Positions 15,674 through 24,141 of a stretch of DNA of 61,545 bases are shown piece after piece. Origin of the DNA: a virus; the IMG/VR virus record IMGVR_UViG_3300009514_000363, positions 1 to 61,545 of that record, one strand, 5' to 3'. Under the pieces are notes generated by a model. The model ran no database searches and had not been told where the DNA came from. It was given only the letters and a program-made list of their open reading frames with translations. Position 1 is the stretch's first letter, and each line of letters starts with the position of its first letter. The translations under genes were made by a program, and so were the position numbers.

Positions 15674-16525
15674 TTATACACTGAATGCATACTTAATTGC
15701 AGGATGATGTTTATAGCCTTCAAGTTCAAAATCTTCTAATGTTACCCACGTTTCTAAATCTTCAAGAGTTTTAATATTTGGATTAATTTTTAATGTTGGT
15801 AACGATAGTGGTTCTCTTTTAAGTTGAACATTTTTCATTAAATCAAGCTGATCTTCATAGATATGTGCATTTACGATTTTATGAAATGCTTTCGCTGGTT
15901 TAAGTCCTGTAATCTGAGCCATAATCATAAGCAACCATGCCACTTGTACTTGATTGAATCCGTGTCCAAGTGGCAAGTCATCACTGCGTTGATAGCTAGT
16001 AAGATATAGTTCATCGCCCAAAATACTAAACGTATGAGTATGCATACATGACGCTAAACAAGCACGATTAAGTTCAGCAGGATTCCAAAACGTTAGAATT
16101 TCCCTGCGGTCATCATAGCCTTTACTTAGATTATTTATAATTTTTTGAAGTTGATCGAAAGGCTGTCCGTCGCGATCCCTAAATCTACGACCCTGGGCAC
16201 CATAACAATCCCCCATATCATCTACGCCTTTACGGTAAGGATTAGCTAACCATGTAGCATTATCGTTGGCGTTAGCATTCCATGTGTTAGCACCTAACTC
16301 ACGAAATTGGGCAGCGCTAGTATAGCCACGCAAGTAACCCAACATTTCCGCGATTGCGGGTTTCCAGAAAAGTTTTTTGGTGGTCAGGACAGGCAATTTG
16401 CCTTCACTTACATCATAAGTAAGATTGGCATCTATAACAGTCAAACAGCGTTTGCCTGTACGTTCATTCGTTATCCATACTCCATCATCTACTACTCTTT
16501 GACACAAACTAAGATATTCTTTCAT
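15674..16525 (-). CDS. thyA: Thymidylate synthase (ThyA family)
   Basis: A 283-residue ThyA-type enzyme converting dUMP to dTMP with methylene-tetrahydrofolate. The folate/phosphate elements are [10 protein letters not shown] and [15 protein letters not shown]. The catalytic Cys lies in [12 protein letters not shown] (Cys at about 161), where the classical motif is PPCH. The nucleotide-specificity element reads [14 protein letters not shown]: Asn is retained, which favours dUMP over dCMP, so this is not a hydroxymethylase. The C-terminus ends in AFSV. It is longer than E. coli ThyA (264). Overlaps the downstream gene start by 1 nt. Confidence 0.9.
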   Translation of the reverse strand: MKEYLSLCQRVVDDGVWITNERTGKRCLTVIDANLTYDVSEGKLPVLTTKKLFWKPAIAEMLGYLRGYTSAAQFRELGANTWNANANDNATWLANPYRKGVDDMGDCYGAQGRRFRDRDGQPFDQLQKIINNLSKGYDDRREILTFWNPAELNRACLASCMHTHTFSILGDELYLTSYQRSDDLPLGHGFNQVQVAWLLMIMAQITGLKPAKAFHKIVNAHIYEDQLDLMKNVQLKREPLSLPTLKINPNIKTLEDLETWVTLEDFELEGYKHHPAIKYAFSV

Positions 16526-16722
16526 TATTGTTCTTCTATTTCATATAAATCTGTTTTACGAACCCATTTTTTCCACGAGCCAAGTTCTTTTTCAGCAGGC
16601 GTCACTTCAAAGCGTTCGTCTATCCTATTGTTTTTTAATGTGCGCTTTGCTGTTCTCCCCGTAAAAACAACTTCAACGTCATCCAACAGATAAGTCTTCT
16701 GTTGCTCCGATGAGTCGGGCAT
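16525..16722 (-). CDS. Small hypothetical protein
   Basis: A 65-residue protein from an ATG at 16722 ([13 protein letters not shown]), preceded by AAGGGGA. It contains the strand-rich [16 protein letters not shown] and ends with a basic, Trp-containing segment ([16 protein letters not shown]). Its start lies inside the end of the MazG-like gene and its stop overlaps the thyA start by 1 nt. This arrangement makes it a likely real gene, but its role is unknown. Confidence 0.5.
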   Translation of the reverse strand: MPDSSEQQKTYLLDDVEVVFTGRTAKRTLKNNRIDERFEVTPAEKELGSWKKWVRKTDLYEIEEQ

Positions 16723-17044
16723 ACTTTGTCCCCTTCTTCTTAATGGCTTCGTATAAATCGTTTGACAGTTCCCCTGGTGTTTTGTCGGGGTAATGCATAG
16801 CCAATATACCAATTAATACGTTAATAATATCCGCTGCTTCTTCAATTGGTGTATCTTTCCATTCTTTATTTTTATGGCGAAGGAACCCCATTTCATGTAA
16901 CATGATTTCACTAAATTCGCCAACTTCTTCTGCCAGTTTTATGGTCAATGCTTCTGGTGGTGTGGTTTCATATTTACTTATAATACTAAACAACCTGTCG
17001 ATTAATAAATCCCAGTTATTAGTAGTCATCGTCTTTTTCACCAT
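16679..17044 (-). CDS. MazG-like nucleotide pyrophosphohydrolase
   Basis: A protein of about 121 residues of the all-alpha NTP pyrophosphatase superfamily. The metal-binding motif appears as LAEEVGEFSEIML (EExxE) and IEEAADIINVLIGIL (ExxD), followed by the KGTKYA tail. MazG-like enzymes hydrolyse (d)NTPs or ppGpp and are common in phages. The start is uncertain: ATG at 17044, GTG at 17041 or ATG at 17029. A GAAAGGG precedes the first two. It sits between thyA and the Thg1-like gene in a nucleotide/RNA-metabolism run. Confidence 0.75.
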   Translation of the reverse strand: MVKKTMTTNNWDLLIDRLFSIISKYETTPPEALTIKLAEEVGEFSEIMLHEMGFLRHKNKEWKDTPIEEAADIINVLIGILAMHYPDKTPGELSNDLYEAIKKKGTKYARLIGATEDLSVG

Positions 17045-17144
17045 CACCCTTTCTATATGTATAAAGCACATTTTCCAGCTCATACAACAAATCTATTCGT
17101 CGTTCATCATAGCAGCCAATATGTAAATCATCGGGATTCCGCAT
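17019..17144 (-). CDS. Small acidic ORF between MazG-like gene and its upstream neighbour
   Basis: An ORF encoding 41 residues, beginning MRNPDDLHIGCYDERR and ending with an acidic tail. It overlaps the 3' end of the upstream gene by 17 nt and the start of the MazG-like gene, and has AGGGA 8 nt before its ATG. Without it an 80-nt gap would break an otherwise continuous overlapping operon. No known family. Confidence 0.45.
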   Translation of the reverse strand: MRNPDDLHIGCYDERRIDLLYELENVLYTYRKGDGEKDDDY

Positions 17145-17424
17145 TTGTTCTATCCCTAAGTTTGCGCAATGCAACACTTATATCATGCCACCAATCTGCT
17201 TCTATATAAAACTCTAAAGAAATGCCATGTTCGTATGTTGAACCTTTCCCTTCCCCATAGTCATCATCAAGCTCAGCACAGAAGCGATCTCTGTAATAGT
17301 TATCAACCGCTTCCACTGCATCAAGCAATTCAACGATGGCAGATTTTTCTGGTGCTGCTTCCAGGTCTTTAATGGCGTGGACAATAAGATTTTGTGCCTT
17401 TTGTAAATCGTATTCTACAGTCAT
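17128..17424 (-). CDS. Hypothetical helical protein
   Basis: A 98-residue protein, mostly alpha-helical and acidic, with a Tyr/Trp-rich second half (YYRDRFCAELDDDYGEG, EFYIEADWWHDI). It overlaps the Thg1-like gene by 4 nt and the small ORF downstream by 17 nt. The EAAPEKSAIVELLDAVEA helix and EADWW motif have no partner I recognise. Confidence 0.45.
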   Translation of the reverse strand: MTVEYDLQKAQNLIVHAIKDLEAAPEKSAIVELLDAVEAVDNYYRDRFCAELDDDYGEGKGSTYEHGISLEFYIEADWWHDISVALRKLRDRTNAESR

Positions 17425-18131
17425 TCTTCTGACTCCAAATATTGTTCAATAAATTCCCTATTCTTTGTAAAGATAGGAATTTCTTTATCGTAACCATTCT
17501 TGGTTATACAGAAACCACGCTTCTTTCGTGTATCAATATCGTTCCAATTTTGCTGATACGATTCCATCAACATATCTTGAATCTGTGACACATTTTTACC
17601 GTGTAGCTGCTTATGCGAAAAGTAGAACTGACCAAGCATCTGGATACTGTTGCGCGTAGCGTCCTGTTGACGCCAGACAAAGTAATTGACCACTTCTTCC
17701 TTTGGGATGTTGAACACACGCGCATCAAATAATGCAGTACTTAGATTTGTATTTGCGTTGAATGCCGCTGTTGCCATTGAAGCAGATACAGACGCGATTT
17801 TTTGGATGCCACCATCGAACCATTGATCAGTATTCAGCTTTTTCCAATCATTTAACAAGATCGAAATTTCGTCCGATTGTGAATAGGCGAAGACTGCGTT
17901 CTGAATATTATTCATAAGATATATTACAGTATAGTGCATCAATTCGTGCATCATATTACCATATGGTTCGGCTTCTAATGATTTATCGACATCGCGTAGC
18001 TGGCGTGTCCATGTGTGAAAGGCTTTACCATCCAAACGGATAATAACAGGCATACGACGAAGTAGCTTTGATTTTGAAACTGACTCGTAGCCCTTCATTC
18101 TTGTTCCTAAGTTATCAGATTTGTGGCTCAT
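17421..18131 (-). CDS. Thg1-like 3'-5' polymerase (tRNA 5'-end repair/guanylyltransferase family)
   Basis: A 236-residue member of the Thg1/TLP family, whose enzymes add nucleotides to tRNA 5' ends in the 3'-to-5' direction using the complementary strand as template. The conserved metal-binding core is seen as PVIIRLDGKAFHTWTR (about 27-42), the AYSQSDEISILL carboxylate strand (about 82-93), FDARVFNIPKEEVVNYFVWRQQDA (about 132-155) and KKRGFCITK. Bacterial TLPs repair truncated or mismatched tRNA 5' ends rather than only adding G-1 to tRNA-His. A partner substrate is suggested by the mismatched tRNA at 30712. It overlaps the downstream gene by 4 nt. Confidence 0.88.
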   Translation of the reverse strand: MSHKSDNLGTRMKGYESVSKSKLLRRMPVIIRLDGKAFHTWTRQLRDVDKSLEAEPYGNMMHELMHYTVIYLMNNIQNAVFAYSQSDEISILLNDWKKLNTDQWFDGGIQKIASVSASMATAAFNANTNLSTALFDARVFNIPKEEVVNYFVWRQQDATRNSIQMLGQFYFSHKQLHGKNVSQIQDMLMESYQQNWNDIDTRKKRGFCITKNGYDKEIPIFTKNREFIEQYLESEE

Positions 18132-18154
18132 GGCTTCCCACCAAATGATGTTTG

Positions 18155-18364
18155 TTATAATTTGCCGTTAATGTGCATCCATCGTATTCCGATGAATAAT
18201 GCAAAATATGCCCAACCTAATAAGGATATGATAGCAGTATCTGAATTTATCAATAACAAACCCACAATAGTTAAACTTACTAACGGCCAAAACCGCGCGG
18301 CTTCACCTTGCTTATCATACCATTGGTTATATTTCTTTAAATTTGTTTTAAGGAATTGCCACAT
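18155..18364 (-). CDS. Small two-helix membrane protein
   Basis: A 69-residue protein starting MWQFLKTNLKKYN. Two hydrophobic helices (about 24-40 LVSLTIVGLLLINS and 44-62 AIISLLGWAYFALFIGI) are joined by a short loop, so it is probably a small inner-membrane protein. The ATG at 18364 is chosen because it overlaps the preceding stop by only 17 nt; upstream residues in the frame are arginine/histidine-rich and unlike a signal. Function unknown. Confidence 0.55.
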   Translation of the reverse strand: MWQFLKTNLKKYNQWYDKQGEAARFWPLVSLTIVGLLLINSDTAIISLLGWAYFALFIGIRWMHINGKL

Positions 18365-18626
18365 AATCTTTCTTCTCGAAACAGAAGGCTGAACCCTTAT
18401 TAGTACCGGCAATGAAAATACATTGCATGTATGGTGCAGTCTGTGGCGTAAATTCATACAACCGCATATCACCGCCCGCTGCTGCAAGACGTGTTACCTT
18501 GTCAGCGTTGATTGTGGCAGTTGTTAACACAGAGCCATCATCAAACCATTGTTTCTTTACATAATAAAGAAATGAAAGAGCTGCGATAAGCGCGACGACT
18601 AGAATACCCATTGTAAATTTGTTCAT
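18348..18626 (-). CDS. Membrane-anchored hypothetical protein
   Basis: A 92-residue protein. An N-terminal transmembrane/signal-anchor helix (about 5-25, MGILVVALIAALSFLYYV) precedes a small periplasmic-looking domain with GDMRLYEFTP, Cys in MQCIFIAG and AFCFEKKDYVAIP. Two cysteines could form a disulfide. Position next to another membrane protein suggests a membrane-linked pair. No family known. Confidence 0.55.
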   Translation of the reverse strand: MNKFTMGILVVALIAALSFLYYVKKQWFDDGSVLTTATINADKVTRLAAAGGDMRLYEFTPQTAPYMQCIFIAGTNKGSAFCFEKKDYVAIP

Positions 18627-19123
18627 TTTGCTAACCCGAATGTGTTAAGTTTACCCATTAATTTTGCTTCATATCTCGTATACTCTTGTCTCCGCTCTTC
18701 ATCGGTACCGTAAAAAAGACAAAGGCTGCCTTCTTCCATTAGAAGTTGTGGAGCAACAAGACTAGAACGAAGAACAGAAGCGCCCTCGTAAATCTTTTCA
18801 GGGAGAATGATACCGACATCAGTCAGCGCGCCATCGAGGGCATCTTTGCCTTCGTGGAAATCTGCCCATGGGTATGGGTTTTCAATATCATCAAAAAGTT
18901 GAATTAGGTTACGAATTGTTTCAGCATAACCACCATTTAACAGAACTATTGTCTTATGATTCTGTGCCCAGTCCCAAAGCATGATTCGCTTAGGATCAGC
19001 AGTAATTTCATAATCTTCTGAAATAGTTACATATTTCATGAACATATTTGAAATAACATGAGCAGCCTGAATACCCTGCTGAATGCTGGATAAGTACATA
19101 TTTCCGAAAAAGTAAGCTCGCAC
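18623..19123 (-). CDS. Hypothetical protein with weak peptidyl-tRNA-hydrolase-2 (Pth2)-like outline
   Basis: A 166-residue protein. The start YFFGNMYLSSIQQGIQAAH followed by WDWAQNHKTIVLLNGGYAETI and a DVGIILPEKIYEG end gives the rough order of strands and helices found in Pth2 enzymes, which free stalled peptidyl-tRNA. That would fit the tmRNA and bS21 nearby. The resemblance is weak and the catalytic Asp cannot be placed, so the function stays open. It has its own TTGACA-17-TAGAAT promoter and heads the membrane-protein/Thg1/thyA series. Confidence 0.5.
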   Translation of the reverse strand: MRAYFFGNMYLSSIQQGIQAAHVISNMFMKYVTISEDYEITADPKRIMLWDWAQNHKTIVLLNGGYAETIRNLIQLFDDIENPYPWADFHEGKDALDGALTDVGIILPEKIYEGASVLRSSLVAPQLLMEEGSLCLFYGTDEERRQEYTRYEAKLMGKLNTFGLAK

Positions 19124-19150
19124 GGGATTCTCCTGTAGATTTATTGGGAT

Positions 19151-19179
19151 ATTCTACAATAAAGAATTGAAACTGTCAA
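19151..19179 (-). promoter_or_regulatory. Sigma70-type promoter for the 19123 operon
   Basis: Minus strand: TTGACA (19179-19174), a 17-nt spacer, TAGAAT (19156-19151). An ACAGGAG ribosome binding site follows directly before the ATG at 19123. Confidence 0.65.
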
Positions 19180-19190
19180 GGCATGTGTGG

Positions 19191-19550
19191 TTATTTGTGA
19201 AGATGTAATAAAGTACCAACGGCGGAATTCCGCTTTTGTACTAAAATCTTACATGGAGTATTCCATGGAGTAAATGTTATTCTTGTTAAAAAAATACCAT
19301 ACCAAATTTCTAAGAATAGAATAGTTGACATATGGAAAGCTGCGAATGACGTAAAGAAAAATAATAGGGATGCAAGCATTAAAGTAGTTATGGCAATACA
19401 ACCTATACACCATTTTTGTGCAGATTTTATTTCACCTGTAGATTCTTCAATGATAGTAGATAGCCTATACATCACGAATATTCCCCATGATATTAAGATA
19501 CCGCTCAAAAAACTAAAAATTGTTGGCAAAAATAAAAGCAGTGTTTCCAT
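19191..19550 (-). CDS. Three-helix membrane protein
   Basis: A 119-residue protein with three hydrophobic segments: about 4-28 (LLFLPTIFSFLSGILISWGIF), 48-70 and 78-92. A charged segment between the first two (IIEESTGEIKSAQ) looks like a cytoplasmic loop, and the basic C-terminus would be cytoplasmic too. Multi-pass, small and isolated, it could be a holin or a superinfection-exclusion protein; nothing decides this. AGGGAG lies 7 nt before the ATG. Confidence 0.55.
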   Translation of the reverse strand: METLLLFLPTIFSFLSGILISWGIFVMYRLSTIIEESTGEIKSAQKWCIGCIAITTLMLASLLFFFTSFAAFHMSTILFLEIWYGIFLTRITFTPWNTPCKILVQKRNSAVGTLLHLHK

Positions 19551-19561
19551 TATATTCTCCC

Positions 19562-19840
19562 TTATGGGATTCTAATATTTAATTTTTTCCGAACATCAAT
19601 CAAATTATTTTTAATGGCTTCGATATCTCTTTCCATTGTATTTAATTTTACCAGAATAGTATTCATATGTTCGGTTTGTTGTGCGGTGGCTGTAATTAAT
19701 ATTGAACTAGGGGGCTGTTCAACAACCCGCAATCCAGCAAATCCTATTATAATACCAAATATCGTAATAATAGCCAATTTGAACCCTATGAAAGGCAAGC
19801 AGGTTCGACATTTGTGATTATTATTAGCAAAATGTAACAT
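19562..19840 (-). CDS. Membrane-anchored coiled-coil protein
   Basis: A 92-residue protein with one transmembrane helix (about 19-39, LAIITIFGIIIGFAGL) and a C-terminal coiled coil (about 52-88, TEHMNTILVKLNTMERDIEAI). Signal-anchor plus coiled coil resembles an inner-membrane spanin (Rz) or a holin accessory protein. It lies 11 nt from the membrane gene downstream and opens behind a T4-type late promoter, which fits a lysis role. That role is inferred. Confidence 0.5.
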   Translation of the reverse strand: MLHFANNNHKCRTCLPFIGFKLAIITIFGIIIGFAGLRVVEQPPSSILITATAQQTEHMNTILVKLNTMERDIEAIKNNLIDVRKKLNIRIP

Positions 19841-19880
19841 TTTCTCTCCAAAAACCCCGCGAAATTATAGTTATTCACAT

Positions 19881-19889
19881 GTATTTATA
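19881..19889 (-). promoter_or_regulatory. T4-type late promoter
   Basis: Minus-strand TATAAATAC, full match to the T4 late element, 40 nt upstream of the ATG at 19840 in the divergent intergenic region. Confidence 0.55.
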
Positions 19890-20000
19890 ATTGGTTCAGT
19901 TTATAACCCTAAAAATTAAAATTTTGTTTATGTTAAAAAGTGGTAAAAACAAAGACGATTGAAATAAATAATATAGTTACACCAATGGAGGGGATGTAAT

Positions 20001-20348
20001 ATGTCCAATAATATTATTCAACCGGAAAACCACGAGGGCGGCAGTGCTAAGGTTCCTATGACATTAACACTCCGTGATGTTGTCTTTATTGTTGCCGCAG
20101 TGGTATCAATGGCAACAGCATGGGGCATGTTCGGAACACGATTATCTGTGGTTGAACAAAAGGTCATATCCATAGGAAATAATATAGTGCAAATACGAGA
20201 AATGGTAAAAGACCTTAAACAGGAAGATAATAGAGCGGATGCCTCCCTCAAGGGTGAATTGCGCACGCTTGAAGATAGACTTCGAATCATTGAAAATAAT
20301 CAAGCCCAAATAAGGGTTTTATTAAACAATAATGGGAAGAAGAAATAA
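20001..20348 (+). CDS. Membrane-anchored coiled-coil protein
   Basis: A 115-residue protein: a short cytoplasmic N-terminus, one hydrophobic helix (about 27-47, VVFIVAAVVSMATAW) and a long coiled coil (about 50-110). It is the only plus-strand gene in a 36-kb minus-strand stretch. GGAGGGG lies 7 nt before the ATG. Together with the divergent gene at 19840, which has the same layout, it may form a pair of membrane coiled-coil proteins (spanin-like, or a tethering complex). The end overlaps a 38-bp palindrome. Confidence 0.6.
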   Translation: MSNNIIQPENHEGGSAKVPMTLTLRDVVFIVAAVVSMATAWGMFGTRLSVVEQKVISIGNNIVQIREMVKDLKQEDNRADASLKGELRTLEDRLRIIENNQAQIRVLLNNNGKKK

Positions 20349-20375
20349 AATCCTTTAAAGGATTTTATTTCTTCT
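20338..20375. terminator. 38-bp perfect palindrome, bidirectional terminator
   Basis: Perfect inverted repeat centred on 20356/20357 (TCCTTT|AAAGGA core with A/T-rich arms ending in ATTTCTT). It contains the stop codon of the plus-strand gene and lies just after the 3' end of phoH. Convergent genes on both sides make a shared bidirectional terminator the simplest reading. Confidence 0.7.
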
Positions 20376-20383
20376 AACCTCTC

Positions 20384-21142
20384 TTATATTATTTCTTCTG
20401 ATGCTATAATCCAAGACTTGACGAATTTGCTTCGAACAATATCATGCTTATTGAATTGAACTGACTCAAATTCCTTCATTTTATCGAAAACTTTAAGGGC
20501 TTCAAGCATTCCTGATGCGCCGTTCTTTTTTCCGTCCAAATCAGTTTGTTTTATATCACCAGTGAAAATAATGCGGGAATTTTCACCAATCCGCGTCATA
20601 ATTGAATCAATTTCATGAAATGTCATATTCTCGCCTTCATCTACTATAACGATTGCATTGTCCCATGTTAAACCACGGATAAATGATGTTGACATAAATT
20701 CTATCAAACCGGCCTCTTTCATATTTTGATATGTGGAGGCCCTGCCCACAAGTTCCCACATTATATCATGATATGGCAATTCATATAGTGCTGTTTTTTC
20801 TTCAAGAGTACCAGGTAGGTAGCCCACATCCCTTGTAGGAACAGCTGAACGAACGATGATTATTTTCTTTTGTCGTTTTTCAATGATTTCATTGATTGCA
20901 AGGAATAGCGCTAAGAATGTTTTTCCAGTTCCTGCGGAACCGCTTGCGCATACATGTTTGTTGTTGTACCAAGCATGGAACATATCTTCCTGTGTTGGTG
21001 TAAGTGGTTGGATTGTTTTAATGTCATGTTTTGACCAATGTTTTCTTTTGTTTCCTTCTTCCATTGCTCTCCCGTTGTGAACTAATGCTAATGATAATGT
21101 TTCTATTTCGGCTTGACGGCCTGTGCGGCGCTTCTTTGCCAT
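20384..21142 (-). CDS. phoH: PhoH-like P-loop ATPase
   Basis: A 252-residue PhoH family protein. Walker A is GSAGTGKTFLAL (about 67-78), then IIIVRSAVPTRDVGYLPGTLEEK (the conserved PhoH signature, about 98-120), Walker B AIVIVDEGENMT and the IIFTGDIKQTDL sensor. PhoH is widespread in marine and freshwater phages; an RNA helicase/RNase role is proposed but not settled. The gene is preceded by GGAGG and a CATAAATAT late-like motif. Confidence 0.92.
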   Translation of the reverse strand: MAKKRRTGRQAEIETLSLALVHNGRAMEEGNKRKHWSKHDIKTIQPLTPTQEDMFHAWYNNKHVCASGSAGTGKTFLALFLAINEIIEKRQKKIIIVRSAVPTRDVGYLPGTLEEKTALYELPYHDIMWELVGRASTYQNMKEAGLIEFMSTSFIRGLTWDNAIVIVDEGENMTFHEIDSIMTRIGENSRIIFTGDIKQTDLDGKKNGASGMLEALKVFDKMKEFESVQFNKHDIVRSKFVKSWIIASEEII

Positions 21143-21180
21143 ATACTAACCTCCGATTTGAATTATTATGAAGATTATAG

Positions 21181-21189
21181 ATATTTATG
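21181..21189 (-). promoter_or_regulatory. Late-promoter-like motif for phoH
   Basis: Minus-strand CATAAATAT, about 39 nt upstream of the phoH ATG, just after the terminator of the SpoVR operon. Confidence 0.4.
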
Positions 21190-21205
21190 TTTATTTTGTT
21201 GGAAA

Positions 21206-21233
21206 TAAAAAAAGGGCGCTAAAACAGCGCCCT
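21206..21233 (-). terminator. Terminator of the PrkA-YeaH-SpoVR operon
   Basis: On the minus strand GGGCGCT GTTTT AGCGCCC followed by a T7 run; it lies 45 nt after the spoVR stop codon. Confidence 0.85.
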
Positions 21234-21277
21234 AAGTAATTTTCTTGGTGATTGAAATTTTATTTTATTATTAATTA

Positions 21278-22816
21278 TCAATCATCTTCCTCCAAGAAAA
21301 TATCAAGAACAGTTTCATCATTCATAATATCATATATGGCTCTAACATCTTCCTCTGTATTAACAGATTCAAGTCTGACTTTATATCCCCACAAATATGA
21401 TATATAACGCAAAGTGTCAGTGGTCGATTCAGAATCCAAAGGGCGTTTATTGACCATATAATGGCGTAGGGTCAACGAACGATCGCCCCATCTGTCTACA
21501 TTATATACTTGAATATCGGGTGTGTGATATCCTATATTGTACTGTTTTGACAATGCATCACGTACTATCTCATAACCCTGCGTATTATGAATGCCACTAA
21601 TAAGCAATTTGGGATCTTGTTCATCATCATGGACAGTAAACATTCTGAAATCTCGAATTACTTTTGGTGATAAAAACTGCTTAATAAAACTTTCGTCTTT
21701 AAAGTTTTCAACTGCCCATTTCACATTCTTTAACCAATCACCATTCCCAACCCATTCTTGATGTGAAAACCACTCATAATCTTCATCTGTCGGGTTCATA
21801 GACACCCGTTCAATATCTTGGTACATAGCAAAACCAAGTGCATATGGATTGATTCCACTAAAATATTTATCATCGAAATCGCGCTGATTAATTACACCAG
21901 TATGTGAAGCATAGAATTCAAGCATAGCACCATCATCTAAAATTCCTTTATCATATAAATCATGTACAATTTTATGATGAAAGAAAGTAGCACATCCTTC
22001 ATTCATTATTTGTGTTTGGCGCTGTGGATAGAAATATTGTGAAATCTTTCGTATGATACGAATTATTTCGCGTTTCCAATCTTCTAAACGAGGAGCATTT
22101 TTTTCAATGAAATAAAGTATGTTTTCGTGTGGAGCTTTTGGAAAACGCTCTTCTTTAATTTCTTGTGCTTCATCTTTAGTATTAGGGATAGTTTTCCAAA
22201 TATCATTCAGCTGTGATTGAATATATGCTTCTCGTTCTTTTCTAAGCTCTTCACTTTTTTCAAAAGAAAGCTTATCTGGATGTTTATATTTGTTTACACC
22301 ATATTGTTGCAGTGAATGAGCTGCGTCAATTACAGCCTCAACTTCATCCAAACCATATCGTTCTTCACAATCACGAATATACTTTTTAGCAAACATAAGA
22401 TAATCAATGATACCATCTGCATCTGTCCATTGTTTAAATAAATAGTTATTAGCAAAGAAATGATTGTGTCCAAATGACGCGTGCGCAATAACCAATGCTT
22501 GCATCATCATAGTATTCTCTTCCATTAGATATGCAATACATGGATTGGAATTAATAACGATTTCATACGCCAATCCCATTCGGCCGCGCTTGTAAGCTTC
22601 TAATTCTTTGACGAATTGTTCACCAAATGACCAGTGTGGGTAGTATAATGGTAATCCAACAGCAGCATATGCGTCAAGCATTTGCTCAGAAGAAATTATT
22701 TCTAGCTGATTGGGATAATAATTTAGACCATATTTTTCGTCAGCGATTTTTTGGATTTCAAGATAGATTTGTTCTATCTTATCAAAATCCCATTCTTGTC
22801 CTGATGTAATTTTCAT
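21278..22816 (-). CDS. spoVR: SpoVR family protein (YcgB-like)
   Basis: A 512-residue SpoVR/YcgB protein; E. coli YcgB is 510, so full length. Family features are the Y.P...E.I...QML.AYA..GLP..Y.HW.FG start (about 28-62), the ...MEENTMMMQALVIAHASFGHNHFFANN segment (about 97-123) and the QYNIGYHTPDIQVYNVDRWGDRSLTLRH C-terminal segment. The molecular function is unknown. In bacteria spoVR is co-conserved with prkA (yeaG) and yeaH, and here it is the third gene of exactly that trio. TGA overlaps nothing downstream and a strong terminator follows. Confidence 0.9.
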   Translation of the reverse strand: MKITSGQEWDFDKIEQIYLEIQKIADEKYGLNYYPNQLEIISSEQMLDAYAAVGLPLYYPHWSFGEQFVKELEAYKRGRMGLAYEIVINSNPCIAYLMEENTMMMQALVIAHASFGHNHFFANNYLFKQWTDADGIIDYLMFAKKYIRDCEERYGLDEVEAVIDAAHSLQQYGVNKYKHPDKLSFEKSEELRKEREAYIQSQLNDIWKTIPNTKDEAQEIKEERFPKAPHENILYFIEKNAPRLEDWKREIIRIIRKISQYFYPQRQTQIMNEGCATFFHHKIVHDLYDKGILDDGAMLEFYASHTGVINQRDFDDKYFSGINPYALGFAMYQDIERVSMNPTDEDYEWFSHQEWVGNGDWLKNVKWAVENFKDESFIKQFLSPKVIRDFRMFTVHDDEQDPKLLISGIHNTQGYEIVRDALSKQYNIGYHTPDIQVYNVDRWGDRSLTLRHYMVNKRPLDSESTTDTLRYISYLWGYKVRLESVNTEEDVRAIYDIMNDETVLDIFLEEDD

Positions 22817-24096
22817 TATGATTCTCTTTTCTCAAACAGACCCCTAAAAACTGGGTAAATTTCCGTGATATTATTAATCACAGCCAGTTGCATATTCTTA
22901 AATTCGCCCTTTAATGCTTCATAGTATGGCCACAAATCACTTTCGCCGCCTGCGCGATATTGATCGACTTCAATATATGCAAAATATTGACTTTGTGGTA
23001 AAATATACTTTCTCATAATATCACATGCTTCGATATTATCATGTCCCCAGTTATCCCCATCAGAAATCTGACATCCAAAAATATTCCACTGTGCTATAGG
23101 GTATCTTTCTGAAATGATTTCTTTCATCAATTGTAAAGCCGATGATACAATGGTTCCACCAGTTTCCCGCGAATGAAAAAATTCATCTTCATCAACTTCA
23201 ATAGCACGTGTATGATGACGTATCCAAACTATATCAACCCGTTCATAATTATAATGTAAAAATAAAAGCATTAACATGAAGAAACGTTTTGCCATTTCTT
23301 TTTCCCATTCTCCCATACTTGCAGATACATCCATAATACCGAACATAACTGCTTGTGTAGTAGGCATAGGAAATTTTTCCCAACGATTATAACGCAGATC
23401 CATGTCATCAAGGAATGGAACGGCTTTAATCTTACGCTTGAGTGTATTAATTTCATCGTTCAATTCTTCAATGCGCGGCATATTTTTTTCAATAACTTCA
23501 AGCGATGCAAGTTCTTCCATAAGAAGTTTTAATTTTTTCTTCTTAGGTGAACGAATTCCCAAGCGCCGGCCTTTAGCGCGCTTCATTGATTGTAAGATAT
23601 TTAAACGACTCGGATTACCATCTACAGAAAACCCCGCTCTACGATTTTCAAATTCTTCAATTTTAGCAATATCTTTCTTAACCATATCTGGCAGTTCAAG
23701 ATCTTGAAAAAACAAATCAAGAAATTCTTCTTTTGTTAGATGAAAAGAAAATTCATCTTCACCTTCACCATCTGGTGTGCCTTTTCTTCCGCCTGATCCC
23801 CCACCTTCTGGTGGACGGTCTTGACGATCTCCTTGGTTAAATTTTTTATTTCCAGGCGCAACAAAATCTTTAACGCCGCCTGTTTTATCATGATGGAATG
23901 TTGGTTGGTTTAATCCCTTTCCAGGGATCTTAACTTTCTTTTCTTTACTATTAATGATATCACCAACGCTACCATCGCGAATAACGTCTTTAACAGCGTC
24001 ACGAACTTGTTGTTTGACACGCTTTACAAAACGACGACGGTTATCAGTACTTTTGCCTTTATCGTTTTTTCTTCGGTCAATAATGATATGTGCCAT
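22816..24096 (-). CDS. yeaH: DUF444 / YeaH-like protein (VWA-type)
   Basis: A 426-residue protein from the ATG at 24096 (MAHIIIDRRKNDKGKS), chosen because GGAG lies 7 nt upstream; the frame itself reaches 24129. E. coli YeaH is 427. It has the basic N-terminal domain with RRRFVKRVKQQVRDAV, the Gly/Asp-rich low-complexity stretch (about 100-140), and a C-terminal von Willebrand A-like metal-binding core with FGIMDVSASMGEWE and later ETGGTIVSSAL. It ends 1 nt from the spoVR start. Reported to act with the kinase PrkA in stress responses of E. coli. Confidence 0.9.
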   Translation of the reverse strand: MAHIIIDRRKNDKGKSTDNRRRFVKRVKQQVRDAVKDVIRDGSVGDIINSKEKKVKIPGKGLNQPTFHHDKTGGVKDFVAPGNKKFNQGDRQDRPPEGGGSGGRKGTPDGEGEDEFSFHLTKEEFLDLFFQDLELPDMVKKDIAKIEEFENRRAGFSVDGNPSRLNILQSMKRAKGRRLGIRSPKKKKLKLLMEELASLEVIEKNMPRIEELNDEINTLKRKIKAVPFLDDMDLRYNRWEKFPMPTTQAVMFGIMDVSASMGEWEKEMAKRFFMLMLLFLHYNYERVDIVWIRHHTRAIEVDEDEFFHSRETGGTIVSSALQLMKEIISERYPIAQWNIFGCQISDGDNWGHDNIEACDIMRKYILPQSQYFAYIEVDQYRAGGESDLWPYYEALKGEFKNMQLAVINNITEIYPVFRGLFEKRES

Positions 24097-24120
24097 ATGA
24101 ACTCCTAAATTATTAATAGT

Positions 24121-24141
24121 GGGGAGCATTGCTGCTCCCCT
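24121..24141 (-). other. Intercistronic hairpin between prkA and yeaH
   Basis: GGGGAGCA..TGCTCCCC hairpin with a TTGC/GCAA loop (24121-24140), about 25 nt before the yeaH start, and without a clear T-run behind it. It probably acts in RNA stability or in setting the ratio of the genes rather than as a full terminator. Confidence 0.55.

Noticed and set aside
15674-16525. dCMP hydroxymethylase instead of thymidylate synthase
   Set aside because: The Asn of the GFN element, which selects dUMP, is kept, unlike in T4 gp42, which has Asp there.
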